A stretch of 64,000 nt of DNA, taken from contig JAPZUE010000040.1 of assembly GCA_027533385.1 (NCBI GenBank), positions 98,493 to 162,492 of the forward strand, given 5' to 3'. Below are positions 1 through 9,706 of the stretch, piece by piece. A model generated the notes under the pieces. The model made no database searches. It saw nothing but the letters and a program-made list of their open reading frames with translations, and had not been told where the DNA came from. Both the position numbers and the translations under genes were made by a program. This DNA comes from Rhizobium sp. (lineage in GTDB: Bacteria > Pseudomonadota > Alphaproteobacteria > Rhizobiales > Rhizobiaceae). Positions within the stretch are counted from its first letter, which is position 1. The number at the start of each line of letters is the position of its first letter.

Positions 1-50
1 TTGGTGAATTTGTACGTTGGATGGTGGAGGACGCTTCTTGTTCTCGTTGA
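1..50 (+). CDS. ddl: D-alanine--D-alanine ligase, 3' end only (partial)
   Basis: The first 50 bases hold the last codons of a gene entering from the left: in the frame starting at base 3 they read GEFVRWMVEDASCSR and then TGA at 48-50. This matches my recollection of the C-terminus of rhizobial D-Ala-D-Ala ligase, the cytoplasmic enzyme that makes the D-Ala-D-Ala dipeptide of peptidoglycan. The position directly before ftsQ fits the conserved division/cell-wall cluster. The reading frame overlaps the start of ftsQ by 13 bases. Only about 15 residues are visible, so the call rests on the tail sequence and context. Confidence 0.75.
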   Translation, partial: GEFVRWMVEDASCSR

Positions 51-970
51 GCGGCAACAAACTGGTTGATGGTCCGGGTGTTTATCCCGCTGCGCCGCTT
101 GCCTCCGGGGAGGCGAAGGTGCTGCCGCGGCCGCTCCGTCGTCTCGTGCGTTTCGTGGTCAGCCTCTGCTCTGGCCGCATCGTTCTGCCGCGTCATCTCG
201 GCAAGGCGAGCCTGGCCGGCTTCTATGGTCTGGTTTGCCTTCACGGTGTCGTCGTCGGTGGCCACGGTCCTATCGTGATGCAGACGGTCACGTCCAAGGC
301 TGGTTTTGCGGTTGAGGACGTGCGCGTCTCCGGCAATCAGCATACGTCCGAAATCGACATTCTTCAGCTTTTGGGCCTCGATGGTTCGACCAGCCTGCTC
401 GGCCTCGATATCGCTGCTGCGCGGCAAGCCTTGTCGCAGCTTCCCTGGGTCGAATCGGCCGAGGTTCGCAAGGTCTATCCTTCCACGGTCGAGGTGGTTC
501 TGCGCGAGCGTCAGGCCTTTGGCATCTGGCAGCATGGCAGTGACCTGTCGCTTATCGAGCGTTCGGGCTCGGTGATCGCTCCGCTGCGGGATAACAAATT
601 TGCTTCGCTGCCGTTGTTCGTCGGTCGCGATGCCGAGACTGCGGCTGCGGCGATCGACGAGGAATTTTCGAACTGGCCGGCCATTGCGTCGCGTGTGAAG
701 GCTTTCGTTCGGATCGGCGGTCGTCGCTGGGACGTCCATCTCGACAATGGCGTGATCGTACGTCTACCCGAGGAGAATGTCGCCGGTGCGCTGGCGCTGC
801 TCAACCGGTTTGATGAAGAGCAGCAGGTCCTGTCGCGTGATATCGCGCTGGTGGACCTGCGTCTGCCCGATCGTGTTGCCGTCCGCCTGACGCCTGGTGC
901 TTTGGAGCGCCGCACGGCTGCTCTTGAAGAGCGCCGCAAGGCCCTGAAGAAGCTGGAGCAGAAGATATGA
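38..970 (+). CDS. ftsQ: Cell division protein FtsQ
   Basis: Bitopic inner-membrane divisome protein that links FtsA/FtsZ to the septal peptidoglycan machinery. About 310 residues. A cytoplasmic N-terminus with a basic stretch (PRPLRRLVRF) is followed by a membrane segment near residues 55-75, then a periplasmic POTRA domain (AVEDVRVSGNQHTSE onward) and the FtsQ domain (ERQAFGIWQHG, LIERSGSVIAPL). I chose TTG at 38 because GGAGG at 26-30 lies 7 bases upstream and the product then begins MFSLSGNK, like rhizobial FtsQ proteins beginning MFAL. This start overlaps the end of ddl, so the two are probably translationally coupled. The stop overlaps the ftsA start (ATGA at 967). Confidence 0.93.
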   Translation: MFSLSGNKLVDGPGVYPAAPLASGEAKVLPRPLRRLVRFVVSLCSGRIVLPRHLGKASLAGFYGLVCLHGVVVGGHGPIVMQTVTSKAGFAVEDVRVSGNQHTSEIDILQLLGLDGSTSLLGLDIAAARQALSQLPWVESAEVRKVYPSTVEVVLRERQAFGIWQHGSDLSLIERSGSVIAPLRDNKFASLPLFVGRDAETAAAAIDEEFSNWPAIASRVKAFVRIGGRRWDVHLDNGVIVRLPEENVAGALALLNRFDEEQQVLSRDIALVDLRLPDRVAVRLTPGALERRTAALEERRKALKKLEQKI

Positions 971-2298
971 GCATCTTCGGCGGTTCCTCCTTCGGTTTCC
1001 CGCGCACCAAGCCGCTTTCGTCGAAGCGGGCGCATGTCGTCTCGGTTCTCGATATCGGCTCGACCAAGGTCGTCTGCATCATTGCGCGGCTTACGCCGCG
1101 TCGCGAATCGGCGGTTCTGCCCGGGCGCACCCACAATGTCGAAGTGATCGGTCTTGGCCATCAGCGTTCGCATGGCATCAAGTCCGGCGTGATTGCCGAT
1201 CTCGACGCCGTCGAGAGTGTCGTGCGCCTCGCCGTCGATGCGGCAGAGCGCATGGCCGGCCTGACTGTCGAAAGCCTGATCGTCAACGTTTCTGCCGGGC
1301 GCATCGGTTCGGATGTCTATACGGCTTCGATCGACCTCGGCGGCCAGGAAGTCGAATCCGGCGACCTGCGCAAGGTTCTGATTGCGGCTGGCCAGCAGTC
1401 CCAGGGCAATGACCGTGCGGTCCTGCATTCGCTGCCCACGGGCTTTTCACTTGACGGAGAACGGGGAATCCGTGATCCCCTTGGAATGTATGGCGACGTT
1501 CTCGGCGTCGACATGCATGTGGTCACGGCCGAACGTGCAGCGCTTCGCAATCTGGAGCTCTGCATCAACAGAGCTCACCTGACCGTCGAGGGCGTGGTTG
1601 CCACGCCTTATGCCAGCGGGCTTGCTGCCCTGGTCGATGACGAGGTGGAGCTCGGTTGCGCGGCGATCGACATGGGCGGTGGCATGACCACCATCTCTGT
1701 CTTCGCCGAAGGCAAGTTGATCCATACGGACGCCATCGGGATCGGCGGTCACCATGTGACGACCGATCTGGCGCGCGGGTTGTCGACCCGTATCGAGGAT
1801 GCAGAACGTCTCAAGGTCGTTCACGGTTCGGCTGTCGCCAACGGCGCCGACGAGCGCGAAGTCGTGTCGGTTCCGCCGATCGGCGAGGACGACCGGGATC
1901 AGCCGACCCAGGTTCCAAAGGCGCTCCTGACCCGGATCATCAGCGCGCGGATCGAGGAAACCCTCGAAATGCTGCGCGACCGGATCCAGAAGTCCGGCTT
2001 CTCGCCGGTGGTCGGAAAGCGCGTCGTGCTCACCGGGGGCGCCTGCCAGCTGACCGGCATGCCGGAAGCGGCGCGCCGCATTCTGGCCCGGAACGTGCGT
2101 ATCGGTCGTCCGATGGGTGTCTCTGGCCTGCCGGCGGCAGCCAAGGGACCGGCCTTCTCGACGGCCGTCGGCCTGACGATCTATCCGCAGATGGCGGATC
2201 AGGAAACACATGCCGGGCAGGGCGGGTTGTTCTCGCCCTTCGGCAACGGAAACAGCCGCTTCGCCCGCATGGGGCAATGGCTGAAAGAGAGTTTTTGA
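967..2298 (+). CDS. ftsA: Cell division protein FtsA
   Basis: Actin-like ATPase that tethers FtsZ filaments to the inner membrane. 443 residues, normal for the family. Visible landmarks are the N-terminal phosphate-binding strand (SVLDIGSTKVVCIIA), the 1C/SHS2 domain after it, the second ATPase lobe (GCAAIDMGGGMTTISVF) and a C-terminal amphipathic segment (RFARMGQWLKESF) of the kind that inserts into the membrane. The ATG overlaps the ftsQ stop by 4 bases, which indicates translational coupling. A 96-bp gap containing a hairpin separates it from ftsZ. Confidence 0.97.
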   Translation: MSIFGGSSFGFPRTKPLSSKRAHVVSVLDIGSTKVVCIIARLTPRRESAVLPGRTHNVEVIGLGHQRSHGIKSGVIADLDAVESVVRLAVDAAERMAGLTVESLIVNVSAGRIGSDVYTASIDLGGQEVESGDLRKVLIAAGQQSQGNDRAVLHSLPTGFSLDGERGIRDPLGMYGDVLGVDMHVVTAERAALRNLELCINRAHLTVEGVVATPYASGLAALVDDEVELGCAAIDMGGGMTTISVFAEGKLIHTDAIGIGGHHVTTDLARGLSTRIEDAERLKVVHGSAVANGADEREVVSVPPIGEDDRDQPTQVPKALLTRIISARIEETLEMLRDRIQKSGFSPVVGKRVVLTGGACQLTGMPEAARRILARNVRIGRPMGVSGLPAAAKGPAFSTAVGLTIYPQMADQETHAGQGGLFSPFGNGNSRFARMGQWLKESF

Positions 2299-2306
2299 GT
2301 TCACCC

Positions 2307-2327
2307 GGCCGAACACAAGGTTCGGCC
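2307..2327 (+). other. Perfect 8-bp hairpin between ftsA and ftsZ
   Basis: GGCCGAAC and GTTCGGCC flank a 5-base loop just after the ftsA stop. No U-run follows, so it is unlikely to be a strong intrinsic terminator. It may be a weak terminator or an mRNA-stability or processing element that sets FtsZ output apart from FtsQ and FtsA. Confidence 0.5.
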
Positions 2328-2394
2328 AAGGGAAATCTGTTGAAATGACATGGCCGGCTTGGCGATGCGGCCGGAAAAAGAAGGAACGGGTACC

Positions 2395-4140
2395 ATGACC
2401 ATCAAGCTGCAGAAGCCAGATATCACTGAGCTGAAGCCCCGCATCACCGTCTTCGGTGTCGGTGGCGGTGGCGGCAATGCCGTCAACAACATGATCACCG
2501 CTGGTCTGCAGGGCGTCGATTTCGTCGTCGCCAACACGGATGCCCAGGCGCTGACCATGACCAAGGCTGAGCGCATCATCCAGCTCGGCGTCAACGTTAC
2601 CGAAGGTCTCGGCGCCGGCTCGCAGCCGGAAGTCGGACGTGCGGCCGCAGAAGAGTGCATCGACGAGATCATCGACCATCTCAACGGCACCCACATGTGC
2701 TTCGTCACCGCCGGCATGGGCGGTGGTACCGGCACGGGCGCTGCCCCGGTTGTCGCCCAGGCCGCCCGTAACAAGGGCATCCTGACCGTCGGCGTCGTCA
2801 CCAAGCCGTTCCACTTCGAAGGCCAGCGCCGCATGCGTCTCGCCGAGCAGGGCATCGAGGAACTGCAGAAGTCGGTCGACACGCTGATCGTCATTCCGAA
2901 CCAGAACCTCTTCCGCATCGCCAACGATCGCACCACCTTTGCCGACGCCTTCGCGATGGCCGACCAGGTTCTGTATTCGGGCGTTGCCTGCATCACCGAC
3001 CTGATGGTCAAGGAAGGCCTGATCAACCTCGACTTCGCGGACGTACGCTCCGTGATGCGCGAGATGGGCCGCGCGATGATGGGCACGGGCGAAGCATCGG
3101 GCGAAGGCCGCGCCATGCAGGCCGCTGAAGCTGCCATTGCCAATCCGCTGCTCGACGAAACCTCGATGAAGGGCGCCCAGGGCCTGCTGATCTCGATCAC
3201 CGGCGGTCGTGACCTCACCCTGTTCGAAGTCGACGAAGCTGCGACCCGCATCCGCGAAGAAGTCGACCCGGACGCCAACATCATCCTCGGTGCTACCTTT
3301 GACGAAGCTCTGGAAGGCATCATCCGCGTGTCGGTCGTTGCCACCGGCATCGACCGTGCTGCGCTTGCCTCCAAGGGCTTCGAGGCCGCTCCGCTGGCAA
3401 AGCCGGCTATGCGTCCTTCCGCGGCCGTTGCTCCGGCACCGGCCGCATATCAGCCTGCAATGACGCAGGCCCCGAAGCCGACCATGGATCCGGTCGCAGA
3501 CACCATTCGTTCGGCTGAAGCAGCCATGGAACGTGAACTTGAAATCTCTGTTGCCCGTCAGTCGCTGAGCCAGCCGCAGCCTGCTCCGCAGCAGGAATTC
3601 CGCCCGGCAAGCCGTCTGTTCGCTTCGCCGGCTCCGGAAGCGGCTCCCGCTCCGCAGATGGCACAGCCGGTTGCTCCGGCTCCGGTCATGAGCCAGCCAG
3701 CTCCCGTCATGCAGCAGCCCGCTCCGGTCATGCAGGCGCCTGTCGCGCCTGCTCCGATCGCAGCCGAGCCCCGCATGGCAGCAGAGCCGGTCCGTATGCC
3801 GAAGGTGGAAGACTTCCCGCCGGTGCTGCGCGCCGAAATCGATCACCGCGCCCAGCCGGCAGCACCTGCTGCCCAGGACGAGCGTGGCCCGATGGGTCTC
3901 TTGAAGCGAATCACCAATTCGCTTGGCCGCCAGTCCGACGAGGAGCCCGTCATGGGTGACATGACCGGTTCGGCTCCGGCAGCCGCTTCGCAGCAGCGTC
4001 GTCCGCTTTCGGCCGAGGCAAGCCTCTATGCACCGCGTCGTGGCCAGCTTGACGATCACGGCCGTGCAACCCCGGCTCGCGCCGTCAGCGAAGACGACCA
4101 GCTCGAAATCCCGGCCTTCCTGCGCCGCCAGACAAGCTGA
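2395..4140 (+). CDS. ftsZ: Cell division protein FtsZ (long-linker form)
   Basis: Tubulin-like GTPase that forms the Z ring. 581 residues, far longer than the ~380-residue E. coli protein and typical of the main rhizobial FtsZ. The GTP-binding signature GGGTGTG is at about residues 109-115 and the N-terminal glycine loop [13 protein letters not shown] at about 21-33. After the globular part (to ~325) comes a long Pro/Ala/Gln linker with repeated PAPVMQQ-like units, then the conserved C-terminal peptide ([10 protein letters not shown]) that binds FtsA and other partners. I chose ATG 2395 because AAGGAA lies 8-13 bases upstream and the product then starts MTIKLQKPD; an in-frame ATG at 2350 lacks such a site. 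Confidence 0.97.
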   Translation: MTIKLQKPDITELKPRITVFGVGGGGGNAVNNMITAGLQGVDFVVANTDAQALTMTKAERIIQLGVNVTEGLGAGSQPEVGRAAAEECIDEIIDHLNGTHMCFVTAGMGGGTGTGAAPVVAQAARNKGILTVGVVTKPFHFEGQRRMRLAEQGIEELQKSVDTLIVIPNQNLFRIANDRTTFADAFAMADQVLYSGVACITDLMVKEGLINLDFADVRSVMREMGRAMMGTGEASGEGRAMQAAEAAIANPLLDETSMKGAQGLLISITGGRDLTLFEVDEAATRIREEVDPDANIILGATFDEALEGIIRVSVVATGIDRAALASKGFEAAPLAKPAMRPSAAVAPAPAAYQPAMTQAPKPTMDPVADTIRSAEAAMERELEISVARQSLSQPQPAPQQEFRPASRLFASPAPEAAPAPQMAQPVAPAPVMSQPAPVMQQPAPVMQAPVAPAPIAAEPRMAAEPVRMPKVEDFPPVLRAEIDHRAQPAAPAAQDERGPMGLLKRITNSLGRQSDEEPVMGDMTGSAPAAASQQRRPLSAEASLYAPRRGQLDDHGRATPARAVSEDDQLEIPAFLRRQTS

Positions 4141-4165
4141 GGTCCATTCGGACTCACTTTCGAAA

Positions 4166-4185
4166 CCCGGGTCTCACGGCCCGGG
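4166..4185 (+). terminator. Probable terminator after ftsZ
   Basis: CCCGGG (4166-4171) and CCCGGG (4180-4185) form a GC-rich stem 25 bases after the ftsZ stop, followed by the pyrimidine-rich stretch CTTCTTGCGTTT. The rest of the 261-bp ftsZ-lpxC gap shows no gene; it presumably carries the lpxC promoter. Confidence 0.6.
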
Positions 4186-4401
4186 CTTCTTGCGTTTCAC
4201 GCACTGTTACGTGACGTCGATTTGTTGATGATATTCAAGGGACTGGCTTCGTTACAAAGCGAAAGAATCAGTGATTTGGCTCGCGTCGCAGTCACACGTA
4301 TGTATGAGATCGAAAAGAGGGTTTGTTTACCCTCCCGCAAGAGTTAGCGACGGGAAGCTCAAGATCCACCGCCTCGTCGCTTCAGGTTTAAGGCTATCGG
4401 A

Positions 4402-5358
4402 ATGGCAATTGCTTTGCTCGGATTTCAAACCACGATCGCAGCGCCGCTTACGCTGACGGGAATCGGGGTTCATTCCGGCCGAGAGGTGTCTATCACCTTC
4501 CAGCCGGCTGACGCCGGGACAGGGATCATGTTCGTGCGTCAGCATGATGACGGATCCACCAGCGAATATCGCGCCGTCTCCGCCCATGTCGGCAATACCG
4601 ACCTTTGCACCGTTCTCGGCACCAATCCCGCTCGTTCCGTCGCGACCATCGAGCATGTCATGGCCGCACTCTATGCGCTCGGCCTGGACAATGTGGTCGT
4701 GGAAGTGGACGGCGCCGAAATGCCGATCATGGATGGCAGCTCCGAGGTCTTCATCGATGCCATCGAGCAGGTTGGCATCACCAATCTGGGCGTGAAGCGC
4801 CGCTATATCCGCGTCACCAAGCCCGTCCGTATCGAATCGGGCGCATCCTGGTCCGAGTTCCGCCCCTATGACGGCACGCGCTTCGAGGTCGAGATCGACT
4901 TCGACAGCAAGCTGATCGGTCGTCAGAAGTGGGAAGGCGATCTGACGGCGCAGACCTTCAAGACGGAATTGTCGCGCGCGCGCACCTTCGGCTTCATGCG
5001 CGATGTCGAGCGTCTTTGGGCGGCCGGCTTTGCGCTCGGGTCTTCGCTGGAGAATTCCGTCGTCATTTCCGACGATGACACGGTGATCAACGTCGAGGGC
5101 CTGCGTTATGAAGGCGACGAATTCGTCCGCCACAAGACGCTCGACGCCGTCGGCGATCTGGCGCTGGCGGGTGCCCAGTTCATCGGCTGCTACCGCTCCT
5201 ATCGTGGCGGTCACAAGATGAATGCCAACGCCCTGAAGGCGCTGCTTAGCGATCCCACCGCTTACGAGGTCGTCGAGGCACCGAGAAGCAGCCATCAGGT
5301 TCGTGCGCGTGAATTCGTGCCGGTTCAGGTTTCGGAGTTTGCGCCTTGGTCGGCCTGA
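4402..5358 (+). CDS. lpxC: UDP-3-O-acyl-N-acetylglucosamine deacetylase LpxC
   Basis: Zinc-dependent cytoplasmic enzyme that commits UDP-acyl-GlcNAc to lipid A synthesis. 318 residues. The zinc ligands are visible as H85 (in TIEHVMAAL, with the adjacent catalytic Glu84), H244 and D248 (RHKTLDAVGDLAL). H271 in GGHKMN is the expected catalytic histidine. The N-terminal LTGIGVHSG motif is intact. It lies between ftsZ and bamD, the usual rhizobial order. The gap before it and the terminator after it suggest its own transcript. Confidence 0.97.
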   Translation: MAIALLGFQTTIAAPLTLTGIGVHSGREVSITFQPADAGTGIMFVRQHDDGSTSEYRAVSAHVGNTDLCTVLGTNPARSVATIEHVMAALYALGLDNVVVEVDGAEMPIMDGSSEVFIDAIEQVGITNLGVKRRYIRVTKPVRIESGASWSEFRPYDGTRFEVEIDFDSKLIGRQKWEGDLTAQTFKTELSRARTFGFMRDVERLWAAGFALGSSLENSVVISDDDTVINVEGLRYEGDEFVRHKTLDAVGDLALAGAQFIGCYRSYRGGHKMNANALKALLSDPTAYEVVEAPRSSHQVRAREFVPVQVSEFAPWSA

Positions 5359-5385
5359 TCTGCGCCAAGACTTGAAAAGACGGAG

Positions 5386-5417
5386 ACGCCGGCTTCCTTT
5401 GCAAGGGCCGGCGTTTT
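5386..5417 (+). terminator. Rho-independent terminator after lpxC
   Basis: ACGCCGGC (5386-5393) pairs with GCCGGCGT (5407-5414) and is followed by TTTT, 28 bases after the lpxC stop. Confidence 0.8.
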
Positions 5418-5581
5418 GCTTGGGAAGGTGAGGGAGCCTTTACGGGGCTACTTTCTGGGAGCCCTGCCACAAAAATGCGTTAAAGTCATATCACTGCGTT
5501 GCCCTCGTGCCGCTTTTATGGCTAGAAACGCCAGTTGAAGGCGACGGTTTTCAAGCGGCGCTGCAATCGGGATCATTTCGA

Positions 5582-6448
5582 ATGAATCATGTAGGATCGG
5601 TCGTTGTGAAGAAAGCCGTGCGTATCGCGGGCCTCAGCCTGATGTTGTCTGTCGGTGCGGTGCTTGCGGGATGCCAAAGCGACCCTGACATCGACATCAG
5701 CAAGCTCGCTGCAGAGACCGAACCGCCGGAAGTGCTTTACAATCAGGGCCTGGCGAACATCAAGGCAGGCAATATGTCTGAGGCGTCCCGCAAGTTCGAT
5801 GCGGTCGACGCCCAGAACCCGTTCTCGGAATGGTCGCGCAAGGCGCTCGTCATGAGCACCTTCACCAAGTACCGCCTCGGCCGCTACGCCGACGCGATCG
5901 CGACCGGCAACCGCTACATGAGCCTCTATCCGAAGTCCGAGGATGCGGCCTATGCCCAGTATCTCGTCGGTCTTTCCTACTGGAAGCAGATTTCCAGCGT
6001 CACGCAGGACCAGCGCAACTCGGTGAAGACCATCGAGGCGATGCAGCGCGTGGTCAATGAATTCCCCGACAGCGAATATGTCGACGATGCGCAGGCGAAG
6101 ATCCGCTTTGCCCGTGACCAGCTGGCCGGCAAGGAAATGCAGGTCGGTCGCTACTATCTGGAGCGCAAGGAATATCTGGCCGCCGTCTCGCGCTTCCGCG
6201 TGGTGGTCGAGGAATATCCGAACACCAACCAGATCGAGGAGGCGCTCGCGCGTCTGGTCGAGGCCTACTATGCCATGGGCGTGGTGTCCGAGGCCCAGGC
6301 CGCTGCTGCCGTTCTCGGCCACAACTACCCCGACAGCCAGTGGTATGCGGACAGCTATGCGCTTCTGCAACGGGGCGGTCTGGAGCCGCGTGAAAATGCC
6401 GGTTCCTGGATTACCCGTGCCGGCCGCAGACTGCTGATCGGGACCTGA
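5582..6448 (+). CDS. bamD: Outer membrane assembly lipoprotein BamD (ComL/YfiO)
   Basis: Lipoprotein partner of BamA in folding outer-membrane beta-barrel proteins. 288 residues from ATG 5582. The signal peptide ([16 protein letters not shown]) ends in the lipobox LAGC with the lipidated cysteine at about residue 31. Five TPR-like helical repeats follow ([43 protein letters not shown]). An upstream in-frame GTG at 5507 would put 25 extra residues before the signal peptide and is rejected. It is followed 33 bp later by recN, the common alphaproteobacterial order. Confidence 0.95.
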   Translation: MNHVGSVVVKKAVRIAGLSLMLSVGAVLAGCQSDPDIDISKLAAETEPPEVLYNQGLANIKAGNMSEASRKFDAVDAQNPFSEWSRKALVMSTFTKYRLGRYADAIATGNRYMSLYPKSEDAAYAQYLVGLSYWKQISSVTQDQRNSVKTIEAMQRVVNEFPDSEYVDDAQAKIRFARDQLAGKEMQVGRYYLERKEYLAAVSRFRVVVEEYPNTNQIEEALARLVEAYYAMGVVSEAQAAAAVLGHNYPDSQWYADSYALLQRGGLEPRENAGSWITRAGRRLLIGT

Positions 6449-6481
6449 CGGTCCCTCGTCACGAAGTGAGATCCTGAGCCC

Positions 6482-8155
6482 ATGCTGGTCCAGCTGTCGA
6501 TCCGCGATATCGTCCTGATCGAGCGGCTCGATCTTGCCTTCGAGACGGGCCTGTCCGTGCTGACCGGTGAAACCGGCGCGGGCAAATCCATCCTGCTCGA
6601 CAGTCTTTCCTTGGCACTCGGCGGCCGTGGTGACGGCTCGCTGGTGCGCCACGGCGAGGACAAGGGCCAGGTGACGGCCGTGTTCGATGTCGGTGGCAGC
6701 CACCCGGCCAGAACCTTGCTGAAGGGCAATGGCGTTGACGACGACGGCGACCTGATCTTCCGTCGTGTCCAGTCGGCTGACGGCCGCACCCGCGCCTATA
6801 TCAACGATCAGCCTGTCAGCGTGCAGCTGATGCGCCAGGTCGGCCAGCTGCTGGTCGAGATCCATGGGCAGCATGACGACCGCGCCCTGATCGATACCGA
6901 TGCCCATCGCATGCTGCTTGACGCCTTTGCCGGCCTGACGGACGAGGCGCTCGATCTTGGCGAAAGCTATCGTCGCTGGCGCGATGCCGAGCGGGCCTTC
7001 AAGACGCACAAGGCGAAGGTCGAGGCTGCCGCACGCGAGGCCGATTATCTGCGTGCCTCCGTCGAGGAACTCGAAGGTCTGTCTCCGCTCGACGGCGAGG
7101 AAGACGAACTCGCCGAGCGTCGCTCGCGGATGCAGAAGTCCGAGCGGATCGCCGGCGACATTGCCGAGGCTTCCGAATTCCTGAACGGCACGGCGTCACC
7201 CGTCCCGCATATCGCGTCGCTGATGCGGCGTCTCGAGCGAAAGAGCCATGAGGCGCCGGGACTGCTCGAAGAAACCGTGCAGCTCCTCGGCGCCGCGCTC
7301 GACACTCTGTCTGCCGCGCAGATGGAAGTGGAGGCGGCGCTGCGCCGCACCGAGTTCGATCCGCGCGAACTGGAGCGTGTCGAGGAGCGTCTGTTTGCGC
7401 TGCGCGCTGCGGGCCGCAAGTATTCCGTGGCGGTTGTCGACCTGCCGGCGCTGGCAGAAAAGATGGTTGCGGATCTCGCCGACCTCGATGCCGGCGAAGA
7501 GCGGCTTGGCCAGCTGGAGACTGCTGTTCGCGAGGCCAAGGGGCATTATGACCATCTGGCCCAGCAGCTTTCCTCGAAACGCCAGAACGCCGCGCAGGCG
7601 CTCGCCGATGCGGTCATGCAGGAACTGCCGGCGCTGAAGCTCGAGCGCGCGCGGTTCATGGTCGAAGTCGCGGCCGATCCCGAAAATGCGACTGCCGACG
7701 GCATCGATACCGTGGAGTTCCATGTCCAGACCAATCCCGGAACCCGCCCCGGACCGATCATGAAGGTTGCTTCCGGTGGTGAGCTCTCTCGATTCCTGCT
7801 GGCGCTCAAGGTGGCGCTTGCCGATCGCGGTTCGGCGCCGACGCTGGTCTTTGATGAAATCGACACCGGTGTCGGCGGCGCCGTCGCGGATGCGATCGGC
7901 CAGCGGTTGAAGCGGCTCTCCGCGAAGGTCCAGGTGCTGTCGGTTACCCATGCGCCGCAAGTCGCGGCACGCGCTTCCACGCATTTCCTTATCTCCAAGG
8001 GGCCCACGGGTGACGCTGGCGACAAGATCGCGACCCGCGTCGCCATCATGGAGCCGGAGCATCGCAAGGAAGAGATCGCCCGTATGCTGGCCGGTGCCTC
8101 GGTGACCGATGAGGCGCGGGCAGCCGCTGCAAAGCTTCTGGCGGCTGGCGAGTGA
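6482..8155 (+). CDS. recN: DNA repair protein RecN
   Basis: SMC-like ATPase used in double-strand-break repair. 557 residues, the family's usual size. The Walker A motif GETGAGKS is at residues 29-36; the signature ASGGELSRFLLALK and Walker B LVFDEIDTGVGG lie in the C-terminal ATPase half, separated by a coiled-coil middle (about 150-380) and followed by the D-loop/switch HAPQVAARA. It follows bamD with a 33-bp gap and is probably co-transcribed. No SOS box was identified. Confidence 0.97.
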   Translation: MLVQLSIRDIVLIERLDLAFETGLSVLTGETGAGKSILLDSLSLALGGRGDGSLVRHGEDKGQVTAVFDVGGSHPARTLLKGNGVDDDGDLIFRRVQSADGRTRAYINDQPVSVQLMRQVGQLLVEIHGQHDDRALIDTDAHRMLLDAFAGLTDEALDLGESYRRWRDAERAFKTHKAKVEAAAREADYLRASVEELEGLSPLDGEEDELAERRSRMQKSERIAGDIAEASEFLNGTASPVPHIASLMRRLERKSHEAPGLLEETVQLLGAALDTLSAAQMEVEAALRRTEFDPRELERVEERLFALRAAGRKYSVAVVDLPALAEKMVADLADLDAGEERLGQLETAVREAKGHYDHLAQQLSSKRQNAAQALADAVMQELPALKLERARFMVEVAADPENATADGIDTVEFHVQTNPGTRPGPIMKVASGGELSRFLLALKVALADRGSAPTLVFDEIDTGVGGAVADAIGQRLKRLSAKVQVLSVTHAPQVAARASTHFLISKGPTGDAGDKIATRVAIMEPEHRKEEIARMLAGASVTDEARAAAAKLLAAGE

Positions 8156-8213
8156 ACCTCTTGCCCCGGGCACCCGTTGCCTTCCAAATCGAAACCTGTT
8201 TCGTTGCGGCATC

Positions 8214-9662
8214 ATGTTGGAACTGATCCAGATCTACTGGGCTGAGACCCTTGCCGTGCTCTCCGTTGTGTTCGGCACGGTGGCAGCGACCCATGCGGCG
8301 ATGACCAAGCGTGAGGTGCGCTCGGCGCTCGGTTGGGTGGGCGTGATCATCCTCTCGCCGCTGGTGGGAGCGATGATCTACGCGGTTGCCGGTATCAACC
8401 GGATCCGTCGCGCCACACTGATCTCCAGGCGGGCCCTCGAACTCGATGAGATCTGGCGCAGCCTGTCCCTCTACGGTGTCAGCCGCGAGACGGTGGTCGC
8501 ACAGTTTGGTGGGCGGTTCGGGCAGATGAAGTTGCTCGGAGACACGGTCTGCCGGCATCCGCTGTCTTCCGGCAACCGGATCAGCATGCTGACCACCGGC
8601 GAGCAGACGTTCGACGCGATGTGCGAGGCGATCGAGGCCGCGCAATCCAGTATCATCCTTGAGACCTACATTTTCGACCGCGATGCCGTCGGGCTGCGCA
8701 TTGCCGACTGCCTGATCGCCGCCCATCGGCGCGGCGTTGCGGTGCGGGTGATCGTCGATGCCGTCGGCGCGCGCTACAGCGTGCCCAGCATCATCGGCTA
8801 TCTGGAGCAGGCCGGCGTGTCCGTCGCCACCTTCAACGGTCAGGTCATCATGGGGCTGCGGCTCCCTTACGCCAATCTGCGCACCCACCGGAAGATCATG
8901 GTGGTCGATGGAACGGTCGGTTTTGTCGGTGGCATGAACATTCGTGCGGCCTTTGTCGGGACCGATGCCGCCCGCGACACGCATTTTCGCGTAACCGGTC
9001 CCGTCGTCGCCGACATTCTGGCTGTCGCAGCCGAGGACTGGCACTTCGAAACGGGTGAGGTCCTTCTCGGTCCGGAATGGCGTGTGCAGCTCAAGGATGC
9101 CGTGCCGGGGGCAGGGACTGCGATCCGGGCGGTGGTCTCAGGGCCGGATGCGCATATCGAAACCAACCACAGGCTGCTTCTCGGCGCCTTCTCGGTTGCC
9201 GAACATTCGATCCGGATTGTCTCGCCTTATTTCCTGCCGGACACGACCTTCATCGCGGCGTTGAATACGGCGGCGCGGCGCGGTGTGCAGGTGGATGTCA
9301 TCGTGCCCTCGCAGAACAATCTCGCGATCGTTGCACGGGCGATGATGGGACAGTTTGACCAGATCCTGCGGGAAGGGTGCCGCGTGCATCTCTCCGCCGG
9401 TCCTTTCGATCATTCCAAGCTGATGGTCATCGACCGGCAATGGTGCTTCATCGGCTCGTCCAATCTCGATGCGCGCTCGCTGCGTCTGAATTTCGAAATC
9501 GATCTTGAGGTCTATGACCGGGGACTGGCCGAGCGGATCGAAGATCGGATCGATCAAAGCCTCGCCCAGGCGGAGCAGCTGACCCTCGAGACGTTGAAGG
9601 CCAGGTCTTTGCCTGATCGGATGATCGATCGCTTGTTCTGGCTTGGATCGCCCTATCTTTGA
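8214..9662 (+). CDS. Cardiolipin synthase-like phospholipase D family protein
   Basis: Membrane enzyme expected to join two phosphatidylglycerol molecules into cardiolipin. 482 residues from ATG 8214 (MLELIQIYW). Two N-terminal membrane segments (about 5-25 and 38-58) precede a pair of HKD catalytic motifs: HRKIMVVD followed by GFVGGMN, and HSKLMVID followed by FIGSSN, each with the HxKxxxxD pattern. This is the ClsA-type domain layout. The start follows the recN stop by 58 bases. Rhizobia can carry more than one PLD-type synthase, so a specific symbol is withheld. The stop abuts the next gene closely, suggesting co-expression. Confidence 0.88.
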   Translation: MLELIQIYWAETLAVLSVVFGTVAATHAAMTKREVRSALGWVGVIILSPLVGAMIYAVAGINRIRRATLISRRALELDEIWRSLSLYGVSRETVVAQFGGRFGQMKLLGDTVCRHPLSSGNRISMLTTGEQTFDAMCEAIEAAQSSIILETYIFDRDAVGLRIADCLIAAHRRGVAVRVIVDAVGARYSVPSIIGYLEQAGVSVATFNGQVIMGLRLPYANLRTHRKIMVVDGTVGFVGGMNIRAAFVGTDAARDTHFRVTGPVVADILAVAAEDWHFETGEVLLGPEWRVQLKDAVPGAGTAIRAVVSGPDAHIETNHRLLLGAFSVAEHSIRIVSPYFLPDTTFIAALNTAARRGVQVDVIVPSQNNLAIVARAMMGQFDQILREGCRVHLSAGPFDHSKLMVIDRQWCFIGSSNLDARSLRLNFEIDLEVYDRGLAERIEDRIDQSLAQAEQLTLETLKARSLPDRMIDRLFWLGSPYL

Positions 9663-9706
9663 CCGGAGAGGGGGCTTCTGGCCTTCGCCCCGCCCGTGAT
9701 CGGCCC

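Noticed and set aside
1447..4059. 870-codon open frame on the minus strand across ftsA and ftsZ
   Set aside because: It is antisense to two well-supported genes. In GC-rich DNA with strong third-position bias such shadow frames are common; it has no recognisable domains and is dominated by Arg, His and Gly.
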